In this document: positions 33,654-45,924 of the stretch, piece after piece
Layout of the letters: each line of letters starts with the position of its first letter
Numbering within the stretch: position 1 is the first letter of the stretch
Assembly (NCBI RefSeq): GCF_000715075.1
Contig: NC_134102.1
Span: 49,113,348 to 49,177,347 of the forward strand
Source: Nicotiana tabacum
Taxonomy: Eukaryota > Streptophyta > Magnoliopsida > Solanales > Solanaceae
Length of the DNA: 64,000 nt
Direction of reading: 5' to 3'
Made by a program: the position numbers and the translations under genes
The notes under the pieces: model-generated
The model's input: the letters and a program-made list of their open reading frames with translations, nothing else
What the model was told of the DNA's origin: nothing
The model's database searches: none

Positions 33654-36029
33654 TATCATGCCCCAACCTCGGGTAGCGCGACCGGCGCTCAACCGAGTGA
33701 ACCCAGTCAAGAAAGCCTGTTAGATACTATCTGCCCAACTCACTCATGATGAAGAGAATACATGATTTCATTAATTAGACAGTAGGAATGTCATATATAC
33801 AATACTAGATCATCTCATTGGTTAGTTCACTTTTAAGTTTCAAGATACACACATTCTTATGATTCGAGTGGAACATGAGATCAAAACACAACATAATCTG
33901 TTTGACTTTTCTAGCACCCATGTACACCCCACATAGTGTCTACGAAGCCTCTAAAAGATACAAAAGATAGTTATGATAGTGCCGGCAACAAGTCCTCGGC
34001 TATACCTCAAAACGTGATAATAATATGAACAAAAGATACAATACATGACCCCGAGATGAAGTGGGGCTCACCATGTCTGTTGGGAAGAGAATGTACCACT
34101 ATCGCTGATCAACACTGCCTGCTATGGAACCACCTGCATCCATTTAAAGATGCAGCACCCCCGGCAAAAGGGACGTTAGTACTGTCAAATAGTACTAGTA
34201 TGTAAAACTAAACACCATCTCAATAGAATGAATTATAATACAAGGGGAAACATTCATGAGTTCAATAAGAGCTTCAAAAAATACTAAAACATCAAGTAAG
34301 GATCACATATGTTCTCAAGTCAATTTCCATGTTATTAGGTTGGGTGATCTTTAGAGCCGATATACCATAATTCACAATACCACCGTATTCTTACACGGAG
34401 TCCGATCACGACCCGATCGGCTAGGTCGTCTCATTTGAGACATCAATCATACCACAATTTCAATTGTCATTTCCAGCACAGTCACCACCATGTGTGCGGT
34501 ATGGCGTCCGATCACGGCCTGATCGGCTAGGCCGTCTCACCCGAGACATTACCTTTTTCAGTCAATCATCTCACATCATACTTCTTCCACATCCTTTCAA
34601 TTCATTGGCACTAGTGGCCACAATTATAAAGTTATTCTTGGCACTTGGTCGTATTTCATATTTCCAGTTCCCCTTTCCACATTCAAACATTATTATCATT
34701 ATCAACAACAATAAAGCTTCCCATTCAAGACATTAAATTCACATATGAGCAATTTGGGAATCTTAGGCACATAGAGGCTTTTCATACAATTTGGCATAAC
34801 AACCTTTGTTCGATCTTGACATGAAGTCTTAACATTTCTAACATATATTCCACATTTTGAACACATTCTCAAATGGTAAGATGACATGATGAAGCATTTA
34901 GAATAAATATTGACCATACATCCTTCAACACAAACACATTAGGAATAGCCAATTCTATAATGATCAATTTTGGACTTACACCAATTACATGAACACCGTG
35001 GGATTCGATTCTAAGAAGAAGGGGGTTAAGCCAACATACCTCAATTGAGCTTCCTTAAACTTTAAAACATTCCAGATTTCTTAGCACTTCGATCTATTTT
35101 AAAAATATAACAAGTTGGACCAAAATTAGGAAGATGGTCATGATTCTAGCTCATTTGAGCACATTATCAAACACTAGGTGTGCATTAATATTTTTAAGGC
35201 ACTTTTATGAATGATTCTATCATTCCTTAACCCATACTTTACCATTTTTAGCTCACAACCTTCCTACATTATCTGATAACACATGCATGCAAGGTAACAA
35301 CTCCCACACCCAAAAATTGTCTTGCTAATTACTCCCTTTTAGTATATTTTCGAAATTAATAGCTAGGGCATAGACTCTTATCTTTAGGATGAAGACTTTC
35401 TTGATAATCTTCAAGGATTGAGGAAAAATTGTTGGATATTAGGTTGAAGGTTACTTCCCCACTCTAAGAACTCTTTCTCACTCTAAAAATATCAGAAATA
35501 TGCTCAAAAATGGACTATGGCAAATGTTTTAACGAAATAGGGTCGAGTTTAAAACCCCCAAAAATGAAGCTCCGGAACAGGGTATGCGGTCGCATATGCA
35601 ATCGCAGAATGGATATGCAGTCCGCATATCGGCCGCATAATTTGCTGCCAAAAACTGGAAAAACATATGCCTGGGTCTGCGGTATTTATGCGGCCTACAG
35701 ACCTATTATGCAGTCGCATAATGCGCCGCAGAACCTCTCTCCGCAAAAATTCTAAGGCTGATTGTGCGACAAAAGTACGGCCCGAGAAATGATTGTGCAG
35801 TCGCATAACTGGCCGCAAAATTGACATAAAAATGGCCCAAGTAGATGCTCCACTCTGCGGCCATTTTGCGGCCCGCAGAGTGATTATGCGGCCGCATAAT
35901 GGGCTGCAGAAAAGCCTATTTCTACCAAATATTATCCTTCAACTCCCTAGCGCACTGTTCAATTCAAAAAGTCCGAACCGCGACATCACGGAACCCCGGT
36001 TTTTAGGAAAAATTTTACGGGGCCTTACA
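33654..36029 (-). repeat. Element B central LTR (5' LTR of unit 1, 3' LTR of unit 2)
   Basis: It is 2,376 bp and closely matches 23978-26358 over its full length, with the same hairpin modules (34408-34429 and 34514-34535) and the 18-bp palindrome at 35883-35900. It is followed by a polypurine tract of a second unit, so it is shared by two tandem units. Confidence 0.88.
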
Positions 36030-37875
36030 TCCTACCCCACTTAAGATCATTCATCCTCGAATGAGGGTCAAGTTCACTATTAGCATCTTATGCAACTCAA
36101 TTTTCATACCACACACCAGCAACCCCAAATTTGACTAACTCCCTAAATTTCCAAAAATTCCGCAAGAGTTTCCCCTGTAACTAAGCCTATCCACCTGTAA
36201 GAGAGCCCTAGAAACACATCCTTAAAACATATACATAAACCAATGACGTAACATAACTCATAATAGAACCAACTGTGGCCTCACATACAATATATTTAGA
36301 AAGAAGCACCTTTTCATTTCTGAACAAGTGATACAAAAAAATATCATAGGCGACAGTTTCATAAAAAGGTAACATAGCTTATACAAACAAGTAAGGATAC
36401 TTCTTTTTCATCTCTTCCTCGGCCTCCCAAGTAGCCTCTTCGACCTGTTGGTTTCGCCATAACACCTTCACGGAGGCAATTTCTTTATTCCTCAAATTTC
36501 TGACTTGCCTATCAAGAATGGCAACTGGAATTTCTTCATATGATAGTTTTTCATTAGCCTCAATGGTCTCAACCGGCACAATAGCTGACGGATCTCCAAC
36601 TATCTTCTTCAACATAGACACATGGAATACCGGATGCACTAACGACATCTCGGGTTGTAGCTCGAGCTTGTACGCTACCTTACCAATCCTCTGAATGATT
36701 TTGTATGGCCTGGCATACCTCGGACTCAATTTTCCTTTCCTTCCAAACCGCATTATACCCATCATGGGGGACACCTTCAAGAATACCCAATCATCTTCTT
36801 TAAACTCTATGTTTCTGCGACGAACATCCGAATAGGATTTTTTTACGACTCTGAGTAGTTTTCAACCGCTCCTTAATGATTTTAACCTTTTTCCATAGCC
36901 TGATGCACGAGGTCTGGTCCTATTAACTCAGCTTCCCCAATATCGAACCTCCCAAGATCTACATCTCCTACCATATAACGCCTCAAATGGTGCCATCTGA
37001 ATACTAGCAAGGAAGCTGTTGTTGTAAGCAAATTCTATGAGTGGCAAATGATCTGCCCAGCTACCCTTGAAGTCAAGAACACAAGCACGCAACATATCCT
37101 CAAGCGTCTGAATAGTCCTCTATGCCTGCCCATCGGTCTATGGATGGAAGGTTGCACTAAGATTCACCCAAATACCCAAACCTTGCTGAAATGTCTTCCA
37201 AAAATTGGCCGTGAACTGAGCCCCTCGATCGGAAATGATAAAAACTGGAGTGCCATACAACCTGACTATTTCCTTGATATACAACTGAGCATACTGTTCC
37301 GCTGTGTTAGTAGATTTAGCTGGCTAGAAATGTGCTGATTTCGTGAGCCAATCCACAATCACCAAAATTGAATCAAACCTGTGCGGAGTGCCTGGTAATC
37401 CTACCACAAAATCCATATTAATCATTTCCCACTTCCATATTGGAATTGCTATGTTCTATGCCAATCCACTAGGCTGTTAGTGTTCGGCCTTCACTTGCTG
37501 ACAATTCAGAAATCTTGCCACAAAGTCTGCCACATTCCTTTTCATGTCATTCCACCAATAGACTTCCTTGAGATCATGATACATCTTTGTAGAGCCCGGG
37601 TGCACGAAATACCTAGAAGTGTGAGCCTCAGTCATGATTCTTTCCCAGTGACCATCTACATTTAGAACACATAGCCTCCCTTGGTACCTTAGTGTACCAT
37701 CATCCGTGCTAAGAGTAAAAGCCATAGTTTTATGTTTGTGAATCCCCTCCTTCAATTGTACCAACAATGGATTGTCGTATTGCTTCTCTTTGACTTCCAC
37801 GACAAGAAATGCTTCAGCCCTATTTTGCACAAATACCCCTCCTTCAATGGTGTCCGCAAGACGAATGCCCAAGCT
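36030..37875 (-). pseudogene. Truncated second internal unit of element B: integrase and chromodomain
   Basis: It carries a polypurine tract at 36030-36042, the chromodomain and integrase C-terminus (36780-36379, with VKVLWRNQQVEEATWE), then integrase core and zinc-binding region up to about 37872 (HPGSTKMYHDLKE). It matches 26359-27276 plus 29177-30100 without the C2 insertion. Several stops and frameshifts are present (for example at 37325 and near 36840). It is joined to an LTR fragment near 37876, so RT, protease and gag are missing. Confidence 0.8.
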
Positions 37876-38321
37876 TTAATTCTCTTCCATTCTTAGCTCA
37901 CAACCTTTCTATATTATTTGATAACACATGCATGCAAGGTAACAACTCACACAACCAAAAAATGTCTTTCTAATTACTCCGCTTTTAGTAGATTTTTGAA
38001 ATTAAGAGCTAGGGCATAGACTCTTACTTTTAGGATGAAGACTTTCTTGATAATCTTCAAGGATTGAGCAAGAATTGTTGGATATTAGGTTGAAGGTTAC
38101 TTCCCCACTCTAAGAACTCTTTCTCACTCTAAAAATATCAGAAATATGCTAAAAATTGACTATGGCATATGTTTTAACGAAATAGGGTTGGGTTTAAAAA
38201 CCCCAAAAATGAAGCTCCGGAACACGGTATGCGGTTGCATATGCAATCGTAGAATGGATATGCGGTCCGCATATAGGCTTCATAATTTGGTGCCGAAAAC
38301 TAGAAAAAAATCTACCTGGGT
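37876..38321 (-). repeat. Element B third LTR, fragment
   Basis: It matches about 35235-35675 of the central LTR and breaks off at CTGGGT, where element A LTR sequence starts. Confidence 0.8.
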
Positions 38322-38786
38322 CGGATAAGAAAATTTTCAAAAATGACCCTCGAAGTCAATTATGTGGTAGCAGAATCGTTATGTGGGTAGCAGAATCGAT
38401 ATGAGGGTAGCGGAATCTATTATGTGGCAAACAGAATCGTTATGTGGGCAGCATAATATTTATGCGTCTAGCAGAATGATTACGGGGCCAGCATGATGGC
38501 TATACGGCCCGCATAATCATTTTGCGGCCAGCAAAATTGTTTTTCAAAATTTGCCCCTTTTTTGTTCCACTCTGCGATGCTTATGCGGTCCGCAGAACAG
38601 TTCTGCGATCGCGAAATTGACCCCATAATTGCCTTCTTCTGCCAAAAATTACCATTAACACTTTAGTGCATTCTTCAACCCAAAAAGTCTGTACCATGGC
38701 TCATTTTCTACAATCCTCAAACCCATTAGCCTTCCTCGACACCACAAAACCTTAAATTCCTTGGCAAAATTTTACGGGGCCTTACA
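38322..38786 (-). mobile_element. Element A, right LTR, last segment
   Basis: It matches 8465-8945 of the left LTR (GATAAGAAAATTT to CGGGGCCTTACA), including the GCGGCC array. About 280 bp of the LTR (8190-8465 equivalent) are missing at the join. It ends at the true LTR terminus, followed by the AATAT duplication. Confidence 0.85.
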
Positions 38787-39259
38787 AATATACCTAACAG
38801 TCTTGCTTAGTTAAAAACCGTATTATATTCGTTCATTATAGACTCCATACCATAGGAATATAGGATTGATATATTGTGGATAGGCGAGTAGTATTGTGAG
38901 AACATGCTACTCATATAAACGATCCAATCAATTAGCAACCATTGATAATCTGGATTAACAAGTGTGGTTATTGAACTCAATAGGAATGATAAACCGACAA
39001 CAACCCTGGAATCTTCATCGCCTCTGAGCAAAATCCAAAACACACGTTTGCATCCCTGATAAATTAGCTAATCACTTGTTCAATATTTGCAAAAGTAGTT
39101 TAGTAGATAAACAATATTTTTGATTATCTTGGGCAGTTAATTGATTTTAGTTTGCTTAGTTAACGATTAATCCAAGTCTCTGTGGGTTCGACATCTGTCT
39201 TTCGAGTCACTTTATTACTTGACGGCCACGTATACTTGTGTGTACTTGGGAAACCAACA
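38787..39259 (+). mobile_element. Element III 3' LTR, second segment
   Basis: It starts with the AATAT copy of the target duplication (38787-38791) and continues the LTR broken at 3059, giving about 1.4 kb in total. It contains CTGTGGGTTCGACAT, a U5-like motif also seen in related form in element V. The end is taken at ...ACCAACA (39259), where gag sequence of element E begins; this end is less certain because the left end of III is outside the window. Confidence 0.7.
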
Positions 39260-40631
39260 CCGATGCGGCGGTTGGTGCGGTATTCATAGGCTGATGGCCC
39301 CGCTGGCCCTCCAGCACTGCCTTGCCTCAAAACCTGGGGCAAGATCTCCTCATGTGACCAAGCTCCCCACACTCATAGCAACCTCCCAGTGCAAAAGATG
39401 ACTGACCTTGGGGACCTAAATACCCGCTGGTAGAACTCTGAGTAGCCACTGGACGGTAGGAGCTCTCTGGAATGGCATTGAAATAGAACTACACAGGTGC
39501 ACCTCGAAAAGGTGGTGGTACTAAATAAGTGGGTCTGTGGGACTGACCCCTCACGAACTAACCTCTTCCCTAGACGGGGCACCGCTGAATCCTCCAGAAT
39601 GCCAAGGCCTCTTCTCCCCGTCGTATACCATCGGCCTTGGATGCGGATACCCTTAATCCACCGAGCTATCTCCACAACCTGCTCGTAAGGAGTCCCCATT
39701 TCCACCTCTCGGGCCATAGTAACCTAAATACCATAATGCAAGCCCGTAATAAACCTCTGCACTCTCTCTGCATTGCTGGGGGGTATCATAAGTGCATGGC
39801 GGGACAACTTAGAGAACCTCGCCTCATAATCGGTCACAGACATCTGACCCTACTGGAGCCGCTCGAACTGACTCTGTAGCTCTTCCCTCTGAGAGGGTGG
39901 AATATATCTCTCCAGAAAGAGACGCGTGAACTGATCCCAAGAAAGGGAGGCGAACCCACAGGTCTGCTAAGAAGATAGGACTGCCACCATCAACGGGCCC
40001 TTCCCTCCAACTGAAATGTAGTGAAGTCCACCCCGTTGGACTCCAATATCCTCATGTTGTGCAGCCTGTTTCTACAATGGTCTATGAAATCTTGGGTTTC
40101 CTCATGCCCCTCACCGTAAAGGCAGGAGGATGCAGTCTGGTCCATCTATCCAATAGCTTATGCGGCTCGACAGTCACATCTGATTTGGGCTCTGGTACAA
40201 CCACTGCAACTGGCTGGGCTCCACCCCCAGGTAATGCACTTGGGGTCTGATATACGGCAACAGCGTTCCCTGGAGCCTGAGCGGTAGGGGCCTATGCTCG
40301 CCCTCCCGCGTTAGATGTGGCTGGGTCCACTAGAAAAACAACCAGCTTGTATCATAGAATCCATGAACCGCAACATACGGCCCATGACCTTTTGAAATCC
40401 CAGCACAAACGTGAAATCTGCCGGGGCCGGCTCAGTTGCAGGCACCTCGCCATGCTTCTCAATGATAGGATCCTCCAGTAGATCCGCTGGTGGTATGATG
40501 AGAGTAACTCTAGGATGCCCTCGTCCTCTAGCAGGAGCTGTAGCCCTCTTCCAGCCTCTGCCTCGGCCTCTAGCAACAAGGGGAGAAGCTCCTCCACCAC
40601 CGGATACATCTGCCACGCGCATTCTCACCAT
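39260..40631 (-). pseudogene. gag of a Ty3/gypsy element (element E), cut by element III
   Basis: It starts at the ATG 40631 (MVRMRVADVSGGGG) with a Gly/Arg-rich N-terminus. Later segments show the capsid-like part (about 40060-39750) and REVEMGTPYEQVVEIARWI (about 39712-39650). A canonical zinc knuckle CYECGELGHMRRSC (CX2CX4HX4C) lies at about 39320-39362. Stops and frame changes occur between these blocks. The gene is broken at 39259 just past the zinc knuckle, where element III is inserted, so protease and pol lie outside the window. Role: RNA packaging. Confidence 0.8.
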
Positions 40632-40806
40632 CTACGAGAGAATAAGAGAAATATACTTAGCACAACATCAACTGCATGATAGGAGATGAAGAAAGAGAAG
40701 TTTCCTAATGCCCTATAGCCTCTCAAAGATAAGTACAGACGTCTCCCCGCTGATCTGCAAGACTCTATTGGGACCACTCATGAATTGTGAAACCTATGTG
40801 AACCTA

Positions 40807-40820
40807 GAGCTATGATACCA
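40807..40820 (-). promoter_or_regulatory. Primer-binding site of element E (initiator-Met type)
   Basis: The coding strand reads TGGTATCATAGCTC, one change from TGGTATCAGAGC, three bases from the LTR end. Confidence 0.75.
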
Positions 40821-40823
40821 AGC

Positions 40824-41705
40824 CGTCACGACTCAATTTCCACTATAGGCTGTGATGGCGTCCAACGTTGCCGCTAGCCAAGCCAACGATGAACTACCCA
40901 TTTAACTTCTCATTTTAATATTTTTAGAGTCTTTGATTTTTTTATTTAATACGGAAACAAATAGTAAGTGAGCGTAGTAATGTAAAGCATAAACTAAATT
41001 CGAAAGTAAGATAGTGAATTAAATAATCAAAACCCATGAGTGTCTACTAGAATTCCCAAAACCCAGTGTCACAAGTGCACAGGCATCTAGTAGAATATAC
41101 AAAACACTCTAAGAACTAATGTCTGAAACAAAATAGACAGAAATGATAAAACATGAGAAGAGAAGGCTCCGGGTGCTACAGAATGGAGCATGAGAAGCAA
41201 CTCACCACTAAGCCTCTGGGTAACACGGATGCGCGCCAGGACGAACTCCAGATGCACCTGCCTCAGAACCTACACAATATGTGCAGAAGTGTAGCATGAG
41301 TACGTAAATAACGTGTACCCAGTAAGTATCTAGTCTAACCTCGAAGAAGTAATGACAAGGGTTGACATCGACACTAACTGGTGCGAAATATACATAATGT
41401 ACAAGAATATTAATAGGCATGAAATACAACATCAATAATGGAGTAAGAGGCAATAATTAAATGATCCTTTAACAAAGTAACAATTAAAAGTCCTCAAATA
41501 TCACATACTAATCTCAACAAGTAAGGGCTCAACATGTATTTATAAATCCTCAAGTTATGAAAGACATATCAAGTATAATCGGACTCCGAGTGACAACACG
41601 CACGAGTTATGCCGAGGTCGTACGACCCAATCCATAATAATCGTGTACATACACTACCCAGGTCGTACGACCCGATGATGGATGCATCCCATAATATAAA
41701 TGAAT
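40824..41705 (-). mobile_element. Element E 5' LTR, truncated
   Basis: The plus strand begins CGTCACGACTCAATTTCC, like the TGTCACGACCC ends of the solo LTRs. It breaks off near 41705, where RNase H sequence of the Tat element starts, so the coding-strand start of the LTR is lost. It includes two copies of the palindrome GGTCGTACGACC (41616-41627 and 41661-41672). Confidence 0.7.
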
Positions 41706-43450
41706 ATTGCTGAGGCTTTTAGCCAATTCGAGCCCAGCAATCATGGCCTTATTGTTAGTCAATTTCACAGTTCTAATAGATTGTCTAACTACGTTACTCG
41801 TGGGTGGCTTCAACACAATGCCACGCCCAAACTATTTTGCATTGGAGTCACCATCCGTAAAGAGGGTCTAGATCCCCTAGGAAGTCCCCGAGTTCAACAA
41901 CAATTCCCTTTTGACTTCGGGTATTAGGGCCGGCGTGAAGTCAGCCACGAAGTCTGCAAAAATTTGTGATTTTATGGCAGTTCGGGGTCGATATTTGATA
42001 TCGTATCCGCTAATTTCCATGGATCATTTGGCCAATCATCCCGAGAGCTCGGGTTTATGCATTATGTTTCTTAACATGTAAGTAGTTATGACACATATGG
42101 GATGGCATTGAAAATATGGCTTTAACTTCCAGGAGGCACTTAGCAAAGCGAGCGCCAATTTCTCCAGGTGAGGATACCTAGTTTCGGCCTTGCCTAGAGT
42201 CCTGCTAACATAATAGATAGGAAATTACGTGCCTTCCACTTCCCAAAATAGGACTCCACTTACCGCTATCTCGGATACCGCTAAGTAAAGGTACATCTGT
42301 TTGTCTGCCTTCGGAGTATGAAGAAAAGGCAGGCTCGAAAGGTACCGCTTGAGTTCTTCCAAATCGTGTTGGCACTCCGGGATCCATGAGAAGTTATTTT
42401 TCTTCTTTAATAACGAGAATAATTGGTGGTTCTTATCGGAAGACCTTGAAATCAACTGACCCAAGGTGGCTATGCGCCCGGTTAGCCTTTAAACGACCTT
42501 GACATTGTCCACGACGGTGATGTCTTCTATGACCTTTATCTTGTCGGGATTGATCTCGATTCCCCGGTTGTACACCATAAATCTAAGGAACTTTCCGGAT
42601 CTGACCCCGAATGTGCACTTCTCCGGGTTCAGCTTCATATTGTATGTCTTTAATATGTTGAAGGTTTCCTGCAAATGTCCCAAATGGTCCTCTGCTCGCA
42701 GGGACTTTACTAACATGTCGTCAATGTAAAGCTCTATCGATTTTCCTATTTGTTCTTTGAACATCCGATTTACTAGGCATTGCTAAGTGGCACCAGCGTT
42801 CTATAATCCGAACGGCATTACATTATAGCAATAGGTTTCATATTTAGTGATGAAGGAAGTTTTTTCCTGATCGCCCGCATCCATTCAGATTTGGTTGTAC
42901 CCGTAATAGGCATCGAGAAAACTGAGGATCTCGTGGCCGGCCATCGCATCGATCATGTGATCGATGTTGGACATAGGAAAAAAGTCCTTGGGGCATGCCT
43001 TGTTCAGGTCTTTGTAGTCTACACACATTCTTTATTTATTTCCCTTTTTTGGGACCACTACTACGTTTGCTAACTAGTCCGGGTACTTAACTTCCCGAAT
43101 GGAGCCTATTTTAAGGAGTTTAGATACCTCGTCTTTGATGAATGCACGCTTGAATTCGGACTGAGGTCTCCTCTTTTGGTTAACTGGGTGAAACATCGGA
43201 TCCAAGTTGAGCTTGCGAGTAGTTATTTCTGGCAGTATCCCTGTTATATCAAGATGGGACCAAGCGAAACAATCTATGTTAGCTATATGGAATTCAATGA
43301 GTTTTTTCCTGAGCTTGGGACAAAACCCCGTGCCCAGGTATACCTTCCGATCGAGCTGGTGCTCGATCAATATGACTTGCTCCAGCTCCTCGACCGTTGA
43401 CTTGGTGGCATCAGAATCGTCACGGGCTATGAAAGACCTGGGAAATCCGT
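41706..43450 (-). pseudogene. RT-RNase H of a Tat-lineage Ty3/gypsy element, truncated
   Basis: Coding runs from right to left. The stretch before RT has FAWSHLDITGI and FHPVNQKRRP (43290-43150). RT shows ELYIDDMLVKS (about 42725) and LNPEKCTFGV (about 42620). The connection and early RNase H are at 42464-42205, and a late RNase H piece with LTNNKAMIAGLELAKSL is at about 41765-41706. Integrase is missing; the frame breaks off into element E LTR. Stops occur near 42487, 42786 and 43075. It is assigned to Tat rather than the chromoviruses by the RNase H style and the primer site; the sub-lineage is uncertain. Confidence 0.8.
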
Positions 43451-43479
43451 AGTCATCATCCTCGCTCGTCCCCTTCTTT

Positions 43480-43990
43480 TCTTGTTAGGTCGGGGCTGGT
43501 GTCAGTGATTTCTATTTGGTTTCTTCCTTGGTGACCGAACTCAGGTTATTTGATGTTGACAGTGGAGATATCGGGACTACCTCATCGACCGCGAACATCT
43601 ATTTTGCGGCCGGTTTCTCCCCATAAACTGTTTTAACTCCCCCTAATGTGGGAAATTTCAATTCCTAGTGTAATGTCAAGGGTACTACCCTCATGTTGTG
43701 AATCCATGGCCTCCCGAATAGAGCGTTGTATCTCATATCTCCGTTGATCACATCGAACTTTGTTTTATGAACGGTTCCAACTGTGTTTACCGGCAGGCTT
43801 ATCTCCCCTTTAGAGGTCTCATATGCTATGTTAAACCCGTTTAAAACTCAGACTACAGGGACATTTTGGTCTTGCAGACGCAGTTGTTCCACGACCCTCG
43901 ATCTTATGATATTGACCGAGCTACCTGGATCGATTAGCATATGCTTAACTCGAGATTTGTTATTAGTACAGATATTACCAGTGCATCGTT
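43480..43990 (-). pseudogene. Protease region of the Tat-lineage element
   Basis: The minus strand shows the retropepsin active site as LIDPGSSVNII (about 43940-43905), followed by VVEQLRLQDQNVP and a beta-rich stretch GEISLPVNTVGT. At least two stops are present. It would mature the Gag-Pol polyprotein. Confidence 0.7.
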
Positions 43991-45811
43991 GTGTGGTTGC
44001 ACGCTTCCTTCAGCATCCTCATTGTTGAAAGATACGGTTCCCTCCAGTACATATCTCGAGTCCACTTTTCTCTTTTAATGGACACCTTAGTGCGCTTTAC
44101 CATCGTCCCCTGGGGGATGTTGACCCCACCCATGATCATGTTGATGACGCGCTGAGGTTCCTCTTGCTCGATCTTGTTGTTGGAGTCCCTATTCCTGAAG
44201 TGATTTTTGGCTCGATCACTCAGAAACTCTCGGAGGTGTTCGTTGTTGAATAACCAGGCTACTTTCTGTCTCAGTTGTTGGCAGGCTTCGATTTTGCGAC
44301 CGTGAGTGCCATGATATCTACACATTAGGTTGGGGTCCCTTTGGGCATGTTCGGATTGCAATGGTCGAGGCCACTTAGTATCTTTGATGCGGCCGATGGC
44401 TTATACGATGGCGGCAGCGTCGACATTGAAGATGTACTCCGATAACCTTGGCGCTTCCTCAGACCCGATGGGTCTGTTAAGACCACTTTTGCTTATGATT
44501 CCTCGGCTATTCTGAACTCAGTCGCTCCTTCTTTCACTTGTCATAGTGTTGCGTCCACACCCATTACCCTTTCGATCTCCATTGTATGGTTGATACCAGT
44601 CTCTATTCGATCTTTGCTCACGATCTATGTCTTTTTTTGATCTGTCACCAGTTCTGACGGGGTAAACAGACCCGGAAGGGGCCCCGAGCTGATCGTCTTC
44701 AACCTTGATTTTTGATTGGTACCGGTTATGGACGTCGGCCCAAGTTACTGCTGGGTATTCTATCAGATTCTGCTTCAACAGCTGTGAAGCCAATGAGCTT
44801 CGGGGATTCGGTCCATGGGTGAGGGCCTGGATGGCCCAATGATCTGCGTCCATAGGCAGGTCCATCGGGGATTGGCCCAATGAGCTTCACGTTATCTCTT
44901 TGATTTACCTTGAAAAGGTCCGATTTCCTGGTTTCGACCTTGATGGCCCCGGCGTGTGCTTTTACAATGGCACATGCAAGCATAGCAAATGAGTTAATAG
45001 AATTAGGGGGTAAGTTGTGATACCATATGATAGCTCCTTTTGACGAGGTCTCTCCGAACTTTTTCAACAGAACGGATTCGATTTCATCATGTTCCAAGTC
45101 TTTTCCTTTGATGGTGTACGTATAAGAGGTCACATGTTCGTTGGGATCAGTTGTCCCATTATACTTTGGAATTTTGGCCATACAAAACTTCTTCGGGATC
45201 GGTTTCGGAGCTGCGCTCGGAGGGAAAGGCTTTTGGACAATTTTTTTGGAATCCAGGCCCTTTAGTATTGGTGGTTCTCCCGGGATTTGGTCGACCCTGG
45301 AGTTATAGGTCTCCACTTTTTTGTCGTTGGCTTCGATTTTCTATTCTCCGATTCCACCCATTTTGTCAGTTACTCAAGCATCTTTATTATATCGGGGTTG
45401 TCCCGAGTTCTGATTCACCCGACCTTTCTGTGGCCGATTCATTCCTCCGGGCATATTACCGAGAAGATTCAGGCTCAACTCTGCTGGGGCTCGGCTTTGG
45501 TTCCACAACTGGGCTATCGCTGCCTGTTGAGCCTGTAACATTTTGAATATCACGCGTAAGTTGATCCCGTCACCTTCGCCATCGTGTGTGCTCTGGGCTA
45601 TCGACCAGGCTCCCCTGCGAATGCTGTTTTCGGTGTCAGTGGGCAAGTTTGCTTCGATAGACACATGTGAGCTAGCATCAATCGGATCAATGACTGGGAC
45701 TCTATTGGGGTCAGCAGGGTGCACCTCGTTGCTGCATACCACGTTGTTGTTTTCGCCATGGTGGCCGGACTCAGCATCCACGTTCAAATGGGTAGACTGG
45801 GAGTTCGACAT
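43975..45811 (-). pseudogene. gag of the Tat-lineage element, disrupted
   Basis: It starts at the ATG 45811 (MSNSQSTHLNVDAESG). A segment with FKMLQAQQAAIAQLWNQ (about 45550) is followed by the capsid-like part from about 45210, with MAKIPKYNGTTDPNEHVTSY. A C-terminal Cys/His cluster CRYHGTHGRKIEAC (about 44320) precedes EFLSDRAKNHFRNRDSN. Open stretches 45811-45374, 45316-44726, 44880-44518 and 44361-43975 lie in different frames, so several frameshifts or stops separate them. The ATG lies about 95 bp from the primer site. Confidence 0.8.
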
Positions 45812-45904
45812 TTTTAATCTGACATGAAATTAAAAGCTCAAAGAACAAGTGTAAAATATAGTGTGCTATTGAAATTTGTATCAAATTGCCACTATTATCC
45901 TTAG

Positions 45905-45921
45905 CCCCACGGTAGGCGCCA
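45905..45921 (-). promoter_or_regulatory. Primer-binding site of the Tat-lineage element
   Basis: The coding strand reads TGGCGCCTACCGTGGGG, three bases from the LTR end at 45925. I do not assign the tRNA with certainty. Confidence 0.7.
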
Positions 45922-45924
45922 AAC

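Larger units (their letters stand above)
23978..38321 (-). mobile_element. Element B: Tekay/Del-type chromovirus in tandem three-LTR form
   Basis: LTRs lie at 23978-26358 and 33654-36029, with gag-pol between them on the minus strand. A second, truncated internal piece (36030-37875) and an LTR fragment (37876-38321) follow. The integrase is split by solo LTR C2. Order in the coding direction is gag, protease, RT, RNase H, integrase, chromodomain, which places it in the chromoviruses; the Tekay/Del clade is inferred from overall protein style. All frames contain stops. The right end is fused to element A LTR sequence at a GGGT microhomology, so no target duplication is expected. Confidence 0.85.

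Noticed and set aside
26358..33654. Possible active retrotransposon
   Set aside because: Several stops, a nested insertion in integrase, a decayed primer site and an altered protease motif.
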